Below, piece by piece: positions 27,820-35,471 of a stretch of 64,000 nucleotides of DNA. The DNA comes from Acidovorax sp. DW039 (lineage in GTDB: Bacteria; Pseudomonadota; Gammaproteobacteria; Burkholderiales; Burkholderiaceae_C): NCBI RefSeq assembly GCF_037101375.1, contig NZ_AP029019.1, positions 1,736,001 through 1,800,000 on the forward strand, in the 5' to 3' direction. The translations under genes and the position numbers were made by a program. The notes under the pieces were generated by a model. That model worked only from the letters and a program-made list of their open reading frames with translations, did not search any database and had not been told where the DNA came from. Each line of letters starts with the position of its first letter. The stretch's first letter is position 1.

Positions 27820-29136
27820 ATGACTTTGCCTGATCCCCACCAGAACCCCACCGCCTTCCTGCGCCACCTGTACGACGTGGCGGTGCAAAGCGCCCAGCCC
27901 CTGCAGGGCCTACAGGCCCATTTGCCTGCTGTGCCCAAAGGTCGCACCTTGGTGCTGGGCGCGGGCAAAGCCGGGGGCTCCATGGCGCAGGCGCTAGAGG
28001 CGCTGTGGCCTGCCGACGCACCTATCAGCGGCCTGGTCGTCACCCGCTACGACCATAACCCGCCCAGACCGGCGGGCTTGAAGCAGCGCATTGAAGTGGT
28101 CGAGGCCGCCCACCCCGTGCCCGATGCCGCAGGCCTGCAGGCTGCAGAGCGCATGCTGGCCCTCACCCAAGGCCTCACGCCCGATGACCTGGTCATCTGC
28201 CTCATCTCTGGCGGCGGCTCGGCCTTGCTCACGCTACCTGCCGATGGCCTCACGCTGGCCGAAAAACAGCGCGTCAACAAAGAACTGCTGGCCAGCGGTG
28301 CTGCGATTGGCGAGATGAACTGCGTGCGCAAGCACCTCTCGCGCATCAAGGGCGGGCGGCTGGCTGCGGCCTGCGCCCCGGCGCGTGTGGTCACCCTCAC
28401 CATCAGCGATGTGCCGGGCGACGACCCCTCCATCATCGCTAGCGGCCCCACGGTGCCCGATGCCAGCACCTGTGCCGATGCGCTGGCGATTCTGGACCGC
28501 TACCGCATCACCGTACCGCCTGCCGTTCGCGCGGCGCTGGAGGCAGGGCTGCTCGAAACCCCCAAGCCCGGCGACGCCGTGTTTACAGGCCATACGGTGC
28601 ACCTCATCGCCACCCCCCAGCAGTCGCTCGAAGCGGCAGCGCAAGCGGCCCGCGCCGCAGGCTGGGCCGCGCACATCCTGTCGGACGAAATCGAAGGCGA
28701 ATCGCGCGAAGTGGGCAAGGTGCACGCGGCCCTGGCCCGCGCTGTGGCCCAGCGTGGTGCGCCGTTTGAACGACCCTGCGTGTTGCTCTCAGGTGGCGAA
28801 ACCACCGTCACCGTACGCCCCCGCCCCGAGGGCGCAGCCAAAGGCCGAGGCGGCCGGGCGGGTGAGTTCTGTATGGGCCTGGCCCAGGCCCTGCAAGGCC
28901 AAAGCGGCGTGTGGGCATTGGCCGCTGATACGGATGGGATCGATGGCGTGGAGGACAACGCGGGCGCCATCGTCACGCCGGACACCCTGGCCCGTGGCCG
29001 TGTCTTGGGCCTGCGAATCGATGACCACCTCGACCGCAATGATGCCTATGGCTACTTCAGCGCTTTAGGCGATCTGGTGGTGACTGGGCCCACCCATACC
29101 AATGTGAATGATTTCAGGGTGCTATTGATTTTGTAG
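27820..29136 (+). CDS. ttuD: Glycerate 2-kinase (MOFRL/TtuD family)
   Basis: Phosphorylates D-glycerate, giving 2-phosphoglycerate and linking tartrate breakdown to glycolysis. The 438-aa product starts at ATG 27820 and shows the family's LVLGAGKAGGSMAQALE near residue 45, ISGGGSALLTLP near 130, and a C-terminal MOFRL domain with ALAADTDGIDGVEDNAGA. It ends in NVNDFRVLLIL, and the final codons and the TAG stop overlap the start of a dispersed repeat. It may also be called hydroxypyruvate reductase in databases, an old misname for this family. It lies 241 bp after the Bug receptor, the gap being filled by the palindromic element. Confidence 0.9.
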   Translation: MTLPDPHQNPTAFLRHLYDVAVQSAQPLQGLQAHLPAVPKGRTLVLGAGKAGGSMAQALEALWPADAPISGLVVTRYDHNPPRPAGLKQRIEVVEAAHPVPDAAGLQAAERMLALTQGLTPDDLVICLISGGGSALLTLPADGLTLAEKQRVNKELLASGAAIGEMNCVRKHLSRIKGGRLAAACAPARVVTLTISDVPGDDPSIIASGPTVPDASTCADALAILDRYRITVPPAVRAALEAGLLETPKPGDAVFTGHTVHLIATPQQSLEAAAQAARAAGWAAHILSDEIEGESREVGKVHAALARAVAQRGAPFERPCVLLSGGETTVTVRPRPEGAAKGRGGRAGEFCMGLAQALQGQSGVWALAADTDGIDGVEDNAGAIVTPDTLARGRVLGLRIDDHLDRNDAYGYFSALGDLVVTGPTHTNVNDFRVLLIL

Positions 29137-29177
29137 CTGCCTGCGCTTTTTTTTGCAAAAGCGCTACAGGTGTTTTT
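29134..29177 (+). repeat. Dispersed AGCTGC...AAGCGCTA repeat, copy 4 (supplies a stop codon)
   Basis: TAGCTGCCTGCGCTTTTTTT then GCAAAAGCGCTACAGG. Its first three bases are the TAG stop of the glycerate kinase gene. The hairpin (GCGCTTTT/AAAAGCGC) with a T-rich loop could also act as a weak transcript end. Confidence 0.75.
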
Positions 29178-29368
29178 GACGCATTTAGCGACCCGCGTGT
29201 GCCACGCGAGCGAGCCATTGCGGCGTTGTGGGCCACTTGCGCTTTCAGGCGTACACGCTTACGGGCTGAATGCGGAGGGCGTATCCGGTTGCTGAAGAGG
29301 GAAGGCCCATGGTGGCTGCTCCCCCACATTGGCTGCTCCCGTTTCGCAGGCGCGGCCGGGGGGGGATA
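29178..29368. other. Intergenic region, no gene seen
   Basis: Contains a palindrome CGCGTG-TGC-CACGCG at 29194-29208. It lies between the end of the tartrate module and a small minus-strand gene. No promoter or coding signal is convincing. Confidence 0.4.
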
Positions 29369-29602
29369 TCACTCCCCAAGTACCTTCTCTACTGCTGCTT
29401 TGGCCTCGTCCAGGCTGCCGAAGTATTTTGTCGGCTGGGGCATGGCCTTTGGCAAATGTGCCGGGGGCGGCCACACTCGCTCTCCCTCCCAACAGGCTGT
29501 CCATCCCCCGATGTCTTTGCCTTTCAGTGTGCACAAGGGTTGCCCATTCATGACGGCGACCCAACTGGTGGGGGGCATTTGCTTCCAAGTGACAAGCGAC
29601 AT
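29369..29602 (-). CDS. Small hypothetical protein, 77 aa
   Basis: A short frame with protein-like composition and no recognised family. The product is rich in Trp and Pro (SLVTWKQMPPTSWVAVMNG at the start) and ends in an amphipathic helix, PTKYFGSLDEAKAAVEKVLG. The ATG at 29602 is preceded by AGGGG at a suitable distance. A longer version from 29752 is possible, but the added part is rich in Ser, His and Cys and looks non-coding. No signal peptide or membrane segment. It may be an uncharacterised single-domain protein of the small KTSC/WGR-sized class, but I cannot assign it. Confidence 0.45.
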   Translation of the reverse strand: MSLVTWKQMPPTSWVAVMNGQPLCTLKGKDIGGWTACWEGERVWPPPAHLPKAMPQPTKYFGSLDEAKAAVEKVLGE

Positions 29603-29845
29603 TCGGGCCCCTTTTTGTATTCGATCTGAACCAGTGTAGAGATCGAGCGGGCGATGCGTGCACTCTGGAGAACCCTGAGACGGTAGGAGATGCGCAACAG
29701 ACAGCAACCCGCTGCCTGCTTGAAACGAAGCGAGCTTGCAATCCCCTGCCAACTCCGTCTGTACATCGCTAGTTCCGCAAAATCATTATTTTTGGGTAAT
29801 GAAATTTGTATCGTTTTTATGAAATGTCAAAAAATCAATGTAACT

Positions 29846-29876
29846 TTGAAATTCAAATTGCTTCATTGAATTTCAA
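29846..29876. promoter_or_regulatory. Tandem palindromes TTGAAATTCAA and TTGAATTTCAA
   Basis: Two near-identical 11-bp palindromes (29846-29856 and 29866-29876), centres 20 bp apart, i.e. about two helical turns on the same DNA face, about 100-130 bp before the acyltransferase start. They also pair with each other as an 11-bp inverted repeat. Good candidate for a dimer-of-dimers operator. Confidence 0.5.
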
Positions 29877-29953
29877 TTGAAACAACATATCTCAAAATCC
29901 ATCATTAGTTGTTTAGGCAACATTTCATTTGTTTGAGAGTGTTAGCATTGCGA

Positions 29954-29968
29954 ATGGTTATCAACCAT
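29954..29968. promoter_or_regulatory. Inverted repeat ATGGTT-ATC-AACCAT at the cassette promoter
   Basis: Perfect 6-bp arms, 3-base loop, ending nine bases before the first ATG. It lies between TTGCGA (29949-29954) and TATAAG (29971-29976), a possible -35/-10 pair with 16-bp spacing, so a bound protein would block the promoter. Confidence 0.45.
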
Positions 29969-29977
29969 ATATAAGCT

Positions 29978-30658
29978 ATGCAAGATTCAGAGCATACGAT
30001 TATTGAGCTTCCTTATCAGGGAGGGATGGAGTTGGTGGAGGGTATATCTCTCACTTGCAAGATTCGGCTCTCCCGATCTGGGAAAGGATTGTTGTCGAGA
30101 ATGTATGCAAGCAAGGGATATGCGCTGGATACATCGCTGACTCATCTGCAAAACAGAAGCAGTCTGGTGGTGCAGATCAATGGCCAAACCATGGGAACCC
30201 TTTCTGTGGGCGTTGATAACGGGGATTTTGCTGCGGGCGAACTCTACCCGGAATTCATCAATGGTTTGAGGGAAAAGGGCGCTGTGATTTGCGAGTTTGG
30301 GCAGTTGGCCTTTGATCCCAATGTTCGATCGAAACGTGTGATGGGCGCCATTTTTCATATAGCCGCGCTTGTCGCTCTGCGCCTGCGTGGTGCGACTGAT
30401 ATCGTGATCGAAGTTAATCCAAAGCATGCAAGCTTTTATCAGCGCATGCTCGGTTTTGTGCAGGTGGGGTCAGAACGCGTGTGCGAGCGTGTGGGTGCGC
30501 CAGCGATATTGCTGCACATAGAAGCCCCTACCGTTTTTGCGCAGATCAAGAAATTTGGTGGCCATCCGGAGTTGGCATCTCAAGAACGCAGTTTCTATCC
30601 CTATTTCTTTCATCCGAAAGATGAGGATGGGCTTGTCAGGCGGTTAAGGGGATATTGA
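29978..30658 (+). CDS. FeeM-like N-acyltransferase (N-acyl amino acid synthase type)
   Basis: Predicted acyl-ACP or acyl-CoA-dependent N-acyltransferase, 226 aa, with GNAT-like fold. Typical positions: LLSRMYASKGYALD (38-51), GTLSVGVD (73-80), EFGQLAFDPNVRSKRV (106-121), then a helix and EVNPKHASFYQRMLGF (145-160) with VGSERVCERVGAPAILL (163-179). This arrangement matches the family of long-chain N-acyl amino acid synthases and exosortase-associated acyltransferases, which resemble autoinducer synthases. ATG 29978 has no Shine-Dalgarno; ATG 30026 has one (AGGGAGGG) but at very short spacing. It is directly followed, with zero spacing, by a ThiF-like gene. The product and acyl donor are unknown. 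Confidence 0.7.
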   Translation: MQDSEHTIIELPYQGGMELVEGISLTCKIRLSRSGKGLLSRMYASKGYALDTSLTHLQNRSSLVVQINGQTMGTLSVGVDNGDFAAGELYPEFINGLREKGAVICEFGQLAFDPNVRSKRVMGAIFHIAALVALRLRGATDIVIEVNPKHASFYQRMLGFVQVGSERVCERVGAPAILLHIEAPTVFAQIKKFGGHPELASQERSFYPYFFHPKDEDGLVRRLRGY

Positions 30659-31525
30659 ATGTTTGATTATGAAGCGGCGTTTGATCGCAATATTGGCTGG
30701 GTCACAGAGTCTGAGCAGCGCCGCCTGCGCAGTTGCCGGGTCGCCATCGCTGGTCTGGGTGGTGTGGGGGGGAACCATCTTCTGACTTTGGCGCGGCTGG
30801 GGATAGGCGCTTTCAGCTTGGCCGACTTTGACGAGTTCAGCATTGCCAATTTCAACCGGCAGGCAGGCGCCAGCATGTCCACCGTGGGTGCCCCCAAGCT
30901 TTCAGTGATGGCTTCCATGGCGCGCGACATACAGCCGGATATGGACCTCCGTATGTTCCCCAAGGGGGTGACTCCTGAAAATCTGGATGAGTTTCTGGAA
31001 GGCGTGGACCTGTACGTCGACAGTCTCGATTTCTTTGCCTTTGATACGCGCCGAGCGGTGTTTGCTGCTTGTGAACGGAAGGGCATTCCCGCCATCACGG
31101 CTGCGCCGTTGGGAATGGGCGTCGCATTTCTGGCGTTCATGCCCGGCAAGATGAGCTTTGAGTCGTACTTCCAGCTCGAAGGGCAAAGCCACTTTGAGCA
31201 AGGGTTGAGATTTCTTTTGGGGTTGGCCCCCGCGCGGCTTCATGCCAGCTACCTGGTGGATCCTTCCCGTGTGCGACTCGATCTGCAGCAGGGCCCTTCA
31301 ACAGGCATGGCATGCATGTTGTGCGCTGGGCTCGCGGGCACCCAGGCCCTGAAGATATTGCTGGATCGCCCTGGCATTCCCGCTGCGCCCAGGGGCTGGC
31401 ATTTTGATGCCTACCGTGGGCGGCTCGCCCATACATGGCTTCCTGGGGGCAACCGCAATCCGGTGCAGAAGTTGAAAATTGCCATTGGGCGCAGGCAGCT
31501 TGCGGGCATGCTGCCTGCACAGTAG
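30659..31525 (+). CDS. ThiF/MoeB/HesA-family E1-like adenylyltransferase
   Basis: Predicted to adenylate a carboxyl group on a peptide, protein or small molecule using ATP. The 288-aa Rossmann protein has GLGGVGG (32-38), acidic ADFDEF (55-60), the arginine-finger motif NFNRQ (64-68), Lys80 (GAPK) and Asp121/Asp129, the full ATP-site set of E1 enzymes. A single CxxC pair (C219, C222) is present; the usual second zinc pair is missing. The only other cysteines are C26 and C138, and none lies where MoeB/ThiF carry the thioester Cys, so it may activate without thioester transfer, as TcdA or MccB do. It starts immediately after the acyltransferase stop (TGA-ATG), so the pair is co-translated. Confidence 0.82.
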   Translation: MFDYEAAFDRNIGWVTESEQRRLRSCRVAIAGLGGVGGNHLLTLARLGIGAFSLADFDEFSIANFNRQAGASMSTVGAPKLSVMASMARDIQPDMDLRMFPKGVTPENLDEFLEGVDLYVDSLDFFAFDTRRAVFAACERKGIPAITAAPLGMGVAFLAFMPGKMSFESYFQLEGQSHFEQGLRFLLGLAPARLHASYLVDPSRVRLDLQQGPSTGMACMLCAGLAGTQALKILLDRPGIPAAPRGWHFDAYRGRLAHTWLPGGNRNPVQKLKIAIGRRQLAGMLPAQ

Positions 31526-31619
31526 GAACGCTGTCGATTCTGGCCAAGCGTACCAATGACTTGCTGTGGTCGCTTTTTCAATGGGGCTACAGCGCTCATC
31601 GGTAAGTATTGTTTAGCGC

Positions 31620-33839
31620 TTACCTGCCGCGCCTTCTCATTGCTCCAAAGGTGCCCAAGGCCATCAATGCGCTTAGCATCATCAGCCCCCATTCACTCAG
31701 TGTCGGTATGCCTGCGACACCAGAGCCGCCTCCTACACCCACTCCCAGTGCGACGGGATCATTGATCACCCCGTTGGCCACCCAGTCGTTGTCACCCTTT
31801 TGGCCGTCTGTCAGGGTGTAGGTCACTGTTTTGGCATTGAAGTCGATGGTTGCAGGGTATTCGAACCATTTATTGTTGTCACCGACGCCCGTTTCTTTGC
31901 CGTATTTGTACAGCTTCGCACCCGCCGGAATGTCGCTGAAACGCAAGGTGACAGTCGCGCTGGAGCCCGGTGTTCCGGCGTCCAGCACTACCTTCGTGGC
32001 TCCGTTGGGAAAGGTCACTCCCGTGGGCGCAGGAGCGGGCAAAGAAACAAATCCTGAATCTGCCGTCCTGATTTGCCAGTTGTTGGTGCCTGTTGCTTGA
32101 ATGGTGCCTAGCGTGCCACCACCGCCAGGCAAACTGGCAAAAGGCGCTGAGCAACTTGCGGCGGTACCGCCGTTGGTGCCGCTGCAGCTCCATCTCCAAG
32201 ATGCGCTGCTTGTGGTGACCTGGCTTGCACTTCCTGTGGTGCAGAGGTTCGCTGAAGGTGTAAAGGCTGTAGCAGTGTTGGATGCTGCACCGCAGATGCC
32301 ATTGACAGGCGCGGCTGTTACTGCAGCGGTCGCTGCTGAGCAGACTTCTGCGCCGGTGAGCGTGCCCGCGTTTGCTACGGGTGTAACGCAGAAATACAGG
32401 TAATTGCCGACATCTGCTGGTGCGGGTGTGTAGGTCCGGGTACCCGCTAGCGTGGTGCCACCTGCAATGCCTGTGTTGGTGTTATTGCGCACCCAGCGGA
32501 ATGTCGATGCGCCTTCTGGATTGTTTTCTGTGTCGCTGAAGACGTATCCGCCCGTGAGGAGGCTACCTTCGCGGACAGTGCCTGAAATGGAGATGTTGGA
32601 TGCTACAGGCGCAGCATTGGGGGCGTAGGTAAAAGGCACCGAGTAAACGCTGGTTCGGCTTGCGCTGTCTTGCACCAGAAGGTCGTAGTCGCCGTTAATG
32701 AATTGATCCCATCCAAACTGGATGGAAGAGGCGATGCCCGTGGTTCCGGGATTACTAGGCGATGTGATGTTGAGATTTAAGGTGCATTGACCCGGGCAAT
32801 AGATGGACTCACCGCCCAGCGTCGGTTGCACGGTCTTGCCTTCTCTGAAGTACCTTGCGTCAGAGCTTGACAGCTTGAACATGCTGTACGCGCTCGAAGA
32901 GAGTTCTGCTCCGCTGGGCAAAGGCGAATTACGGGGAACCACCAATAGGTCAATATTGTTGGGTGCGATCCCCGTGGGGACCGTCACCGTCATATTGGGA
33001 TGGGTGACCGTGACTTGGATGTTGCCAGTGCCAGAACTGACGATGGGCGCAGAAAGGACAGCGGGCGTGGCCGCAGAGCAGACTTCTGCACCTGTGAGGT
33101 TGCCGACATCAGCGACTGGCGTTACGCAGAAATACAAGTATTTGCTGACATCCTCTTGCACTGGCGTATAGCTGCGTGCGGTTCCCACCGTAGTCCCACC
33201 CGCCACACCTGTGGTGACACTATGACGAACCCAGCGGAACGTTGAGAAGCTTTCCCGATTATTTTCTGCATCGCTGTATGTGTACTGACCCGTGAGAAGG
33301 CTGCCTTCACGCGCAACGCCATTGATAGCCACGTTGGATGCAACAGGTGCCTCGTTAGGCGCGTACGTGAACGGCACAGAGAAAATCGTGATCTGGGCCT
33401 CGCTATCCTGCACTAAGAGGTCGTAGTCACCCTGCGCGAATTTGTCCCAGCCGAAGTAAATAGACGAGGCTACGTACCCGGGTTGAGTGGGGTTTGTAAT
33501 GTTCAGGGTGAGGGTGCATTGAGTTTGGCAGGCTATGTAGTTACCCCCTAGTGTCGGCTGAACGTTGCTTGCGTATACGGCATTTGCGGAATCCAGCTTG
33601 TACATCCGGAAGGCGCTATCGTTGAGCTGGGCATTGCTCGGCAAGGGCGAGTTACGTGGGACGACCAAGAGATCGACAGAGTTTGTTGTGACTCCTGAAG
33701 GGACAATCACCGTCATGCCTGGGTAGCTGACGGACACCCGGATGTTGCCTGTGTCAGCGAGGGCGGCATTCACGCCAAAGGTGGTAATCACAGCGGCTGC
33801 GATAGGATGCAAGGGCAGATGACGCATAGATGGATACAT
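31620..33839 (-). CDS. IPTL-CTERM sorted surface protein with choice-of-anchor U domain
   Basis: Secreted envelope protein, 739 aa from ATG 33839. It has a signal peptide (cleavage near ALA, residue 28), then two tandem repeats of about 240 residues, each containing VDLLVVPRNSPLPS, FGWDxF...GDYDLLVQDS and FCVTPVAxxGxLTGAEVCSA. A short Cys-containing module and a choice-of-anchor U domain (KLYKYGKETGVGDNNKWFEY) follow. The tail is IPTLSEWGLMMLSALMALG followed by RRRGR, the IPTL-CTERM signal recognised by exosortase H in related bacteria; no exosortase is in this window. The start is set by the upstream TPR-GNAT stop, 17 bp away on the same strand. A longer frame to 33911 would overlap that gene. 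Confidence 0.88.
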   Translation of the reverse strand: MYPSMRHLPLHPIAAAVITTFGVNAALADTGNIRVSVSYPGMTVIVPSGVTTNSVDLLVVPRNSPLPSNAQLNDSAFRMYKLDSANAVYASNVQPTLGGNYIACQTQCTLTLNITNPTQPGYVASSIYFGWDKFAQGDYDLLVQDSEAQITIFSVPFTYAPNEAPVASNVAINGVAREGSLLTGQYTYSDAENNRESFSTFRWVRHSVTTGVAGGTTVGTARSYTPVQEDVSKYLYFCVTPVADVGNLTGAEVCSAATPAVLSAPIVSSGTGNIQVTVTHPNMTVTVPTGIAPNNIDLLVVPRNSPLPSGAELSSSAYSMFKLSSSDARYFREGKTVQPTLGGESIYCPGQCTLNLNITSPSNPGTTGIASSIQFGWDQFINGDYDLLVQDSASRTSVYSVPFTYAPNAAPVASNISISGTVREGSLLTGGYVFSDTENNPEGASTFRWVRNNTNTGIAGGTTLAGTRTYTPAPADVGNYLYFCVTPVANAGTLTGAEVCSAATAAVTAAPVNGICGAASNTATAFTPSANLCTTGSASQVTTSSASWRWSCSGTNGGTAASCSAPFASLPGGGGTLGTIQATGTNNWQIRTADSGFVSLPAPAPTGVTFPNGATKVVLDAGTPGSSATVTLRFSDIPAGAKLYKYGKETGVGDNNKWFEYPATIDFNAKTVTYTLTDGQKGDNDWVANGVINDPVALGVGVGGGSGVAGIPTLSEWGLMMLSALMALGTFGAMRRRGR

Positions 33840-33856
33840 GTTTATGCTTAATCGGT

Positions 33857-34918
33857 TCAAGTTGAATGGAAGCGTGTGCGGAGCGCTAACAGGCGGGGCA
33901 GGGTGTTCCACCTAGTCTGAAAAAGCGCCATGGAATGCACATGCAACCACCGCCCGTCGGGCAGCAGGATCTCGTCCTTCAGCAGCCCCTCCTGATCGAA
34001 ACCGAGTGCGATGAGCTGTTTCAGCGCGTTGGGGTTTGTTTGATAAACCAGCGCTTGCGTTTTATGGGTGCCCAGTCTTTCAAACGCGAAGTCCAGTACC
34101 CCCAGAAAGGCGGCGATTCCGGTGCCTGAACTGGCGTGGGCCCCCCTGACACCCACGGCAACCTCCGCTTTCCTGTTCAATAAATGAAAGGATGGAATAC
34201 CCGCCAAGCCTATGCGTTGATTGGTTGCGGCATGCCAAATCACCCACTTGATATTGCCCCTTTGCACTGGGGCCAAACGCGCCTCCTGTTCTATGCGCGA
34301 TGCCAGCCCATCCTGGTCTATGGTTGGCGTCTGGGGTGCATTGAAATGGTCCATGAAGGTGCGGTCTGCGCTGCACTCTGCAAAGAACGGCACGTCTTCA
34401 AGCGTCAAGGGGCGTAACTCGACAGGGCCATAACGGTGCGATCGCCACCAAAACGGTGCAGTGGCGAAGTGCCCTGCCTGTGCCCGCTCTCGTTGCGCGG
34501 CGCGTTCGCCCATCAACGGAAGCGACTCGGTAAAGGCCTGGTGCGCCTGCGCAAACTGCGAGGATTCAAGCAACGCCTCTCCCAAGCCCACAAACCCCTC
34601 AGGCTCCCTTGGCGAAAGTCGCGTCCCGGCCCTGAAGGCTTCCACCGCATCGGTGAAGCGTTGGGCTTTGCGCAGGGCGTGGCCCAGATTGATGTAGGGG
34701 ATGCCTGATCCCTCACTCAAGGGGGCTGCACGCTCCAGCGTACGGATGGCATCATCGATTCGTCCGGTTTGCAGCTGTACGGAGCCCAGGAGGTTGAGCA
34801 CGCGTGGGTCGGGTTGCGGTCCTTGGCCCATTGGCTGCAGCAGTGAAAGTGCTGCATCAAAATGGCCCTGCGATGCCAAGCCTCGAGCGATCTGTAGGGT
34901 GTGTTCAGATGTCGACAT
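33857..34918 (-). CDS. TPR repeat - GNAT acetyltransferase fusion
   Basis: Two-domain protein of 353 aa. Residues 1-150 are TPR-like helical repeats (for example NLLGSVQLQTGRIDDAIRTL and YINLGHALRKAQRFTDAVEA). Residues 160-345 are a RimJ/RimL-type GNAT domain that begins YGPVELRPLTLEDVPFF, has an acetyl-CoA-site region GAHASSGTGIAAFLGVLDFA, and ends with NPNALKQLIALGF. Such a fusion could recruit its substrate through the TPRs and acetylate it. It is the first gene of a two-gene operon with the IPTL-CTERM protein (17-bp gap), and the whole operon converges with the FeeM-ThiF cassette. Substrate unknown. Confidence 0.8.
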   Translation of the reverse strand: MSTSEHTLQIARGLASQGHFDAALSLLQPMGQGPQPDPRVLNLLGSVQLQTGRIDDAIRTLERAAPLSEGSGIPYINLGHALRKAQRFTDAVEAFRAGTRLSPREPEGFVGLGEALLESSQFAQAHQAFTESLPLMGERAAQRERAQAGHFATAPFWWRSHRYGPVELRPLTLEDVPFFAECSADRTFMDHFNAPQTPTIDQDGLASRIEQEARLAPVQRGNIKWVIWHAATNQRIGLAGIPSFHLLNRKAEVAVGVRGAHASSGTGIAAFLGVLDFAFERLGTHKTQALVYQTNPNALKQLIALGFDQEGLLKDEILLPDGRWLHVHSMALFQTRWNTLPRLLALRTRFHST

Positions 34919-35423
34919 TGGGAGTGTGGATCAGGCTTGCTGATGAGTTGAATTTGGTTGGGATTTCGGAAAGGGTTTCCAACGATCCGGATGCGGCCAC
35001 TCGCGCAGATGGACCCGGCTTGGATATATGGCCGCAGCGCGACTGGCAGTGCAGTCGCTTGGTTTAGCTGCGGGTCATCAGCCCTGATTTCCTCAAGCAT
35101 TCGTATTGACTGTTCAATCTGATCAAAAAGGGAAAACGTGAGAACGGCCAGAATGCTAGGGAGCAAAGAAATGCGTTGCAATCTTTAAATGCGCAACGCT
35201 TTGGATTGGGCTGCCGAGCCCCTTTTGGGCCTTAGCAGCGTCTATCCAGGGCTTTTTACTGACTCTTGGGGCACGGCAGAGTAATGCGTCCGTTCAAGCC
35301 AAAGTCAGGACTGTGGACCCTGCATGACGATCTCAGCGGCCACTTTCTTGGACATTTACGGGGACCATGGCCGCACGCCGCAAATCGAGAAATCCCGGTG
35401 GGCTTTACCCCCAAATCGAAGGC
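34919..35423. other. Intergenic region (about 500 bp), no gene supported
   Basis: Somewhat lower GC than its flanks, probably the promoter region of the TPR-GNAT operon. Contains an inverted repeat GCGTTGC-N13-GCAACGC (35173-35199). A short minus-strand frame starting at 35181 runs into the TPR gene in another frame and is not considered real. Confidence 0.45.
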
Positions 35424-35451
35424 AAAAAAAAGGCCGCACTCAGTGCGGCCT
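35424..35451 (-). terminator. Terminator after ggt
   Basis: Minus strand AGGCCGCAC-TGA-GTGCGGCCT followed by eight T: a textbook Rho-independent terminator 21 bp beyond the ggt stop. Confidence 0.93.
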
Positions 35452-35471
35452 GGAAATAGGTTTAGACGCCC

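Larger units (their letters stand above)
29603..29977. other. AT-rich promoter region upstream of the FeeM-ThiF cassette (375 bp)
   Basis: From about 29765 the base composition falls sharply to strongly AT-rich, unlike the GC-rich surroundings. It holds paired palindromes (29846-29876), an inverted repeat touching a possible promoter (29954-29968) and a TATATA stretch just before the first ATG. This looks like a regulated, possibly silenced, promoter of acquired DNA. Confidence 0.6.

Noticed and set aside
29199..29639. Plus-strand 146-codon frame in the region after glycerate kinase
   Set aside because: Opposes the more protein-like 77-aa minus-strand frame and has low-complexity composition without motifs.
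34717..35181. Minus-strand frame beginning MQRISLLPSILAVLTFSLFD
   Set aside because: Its start resembles a membrane segment, but the second half lies over the TPR-GNAT gene in another frame and has random composition, so it is probably non-coding.
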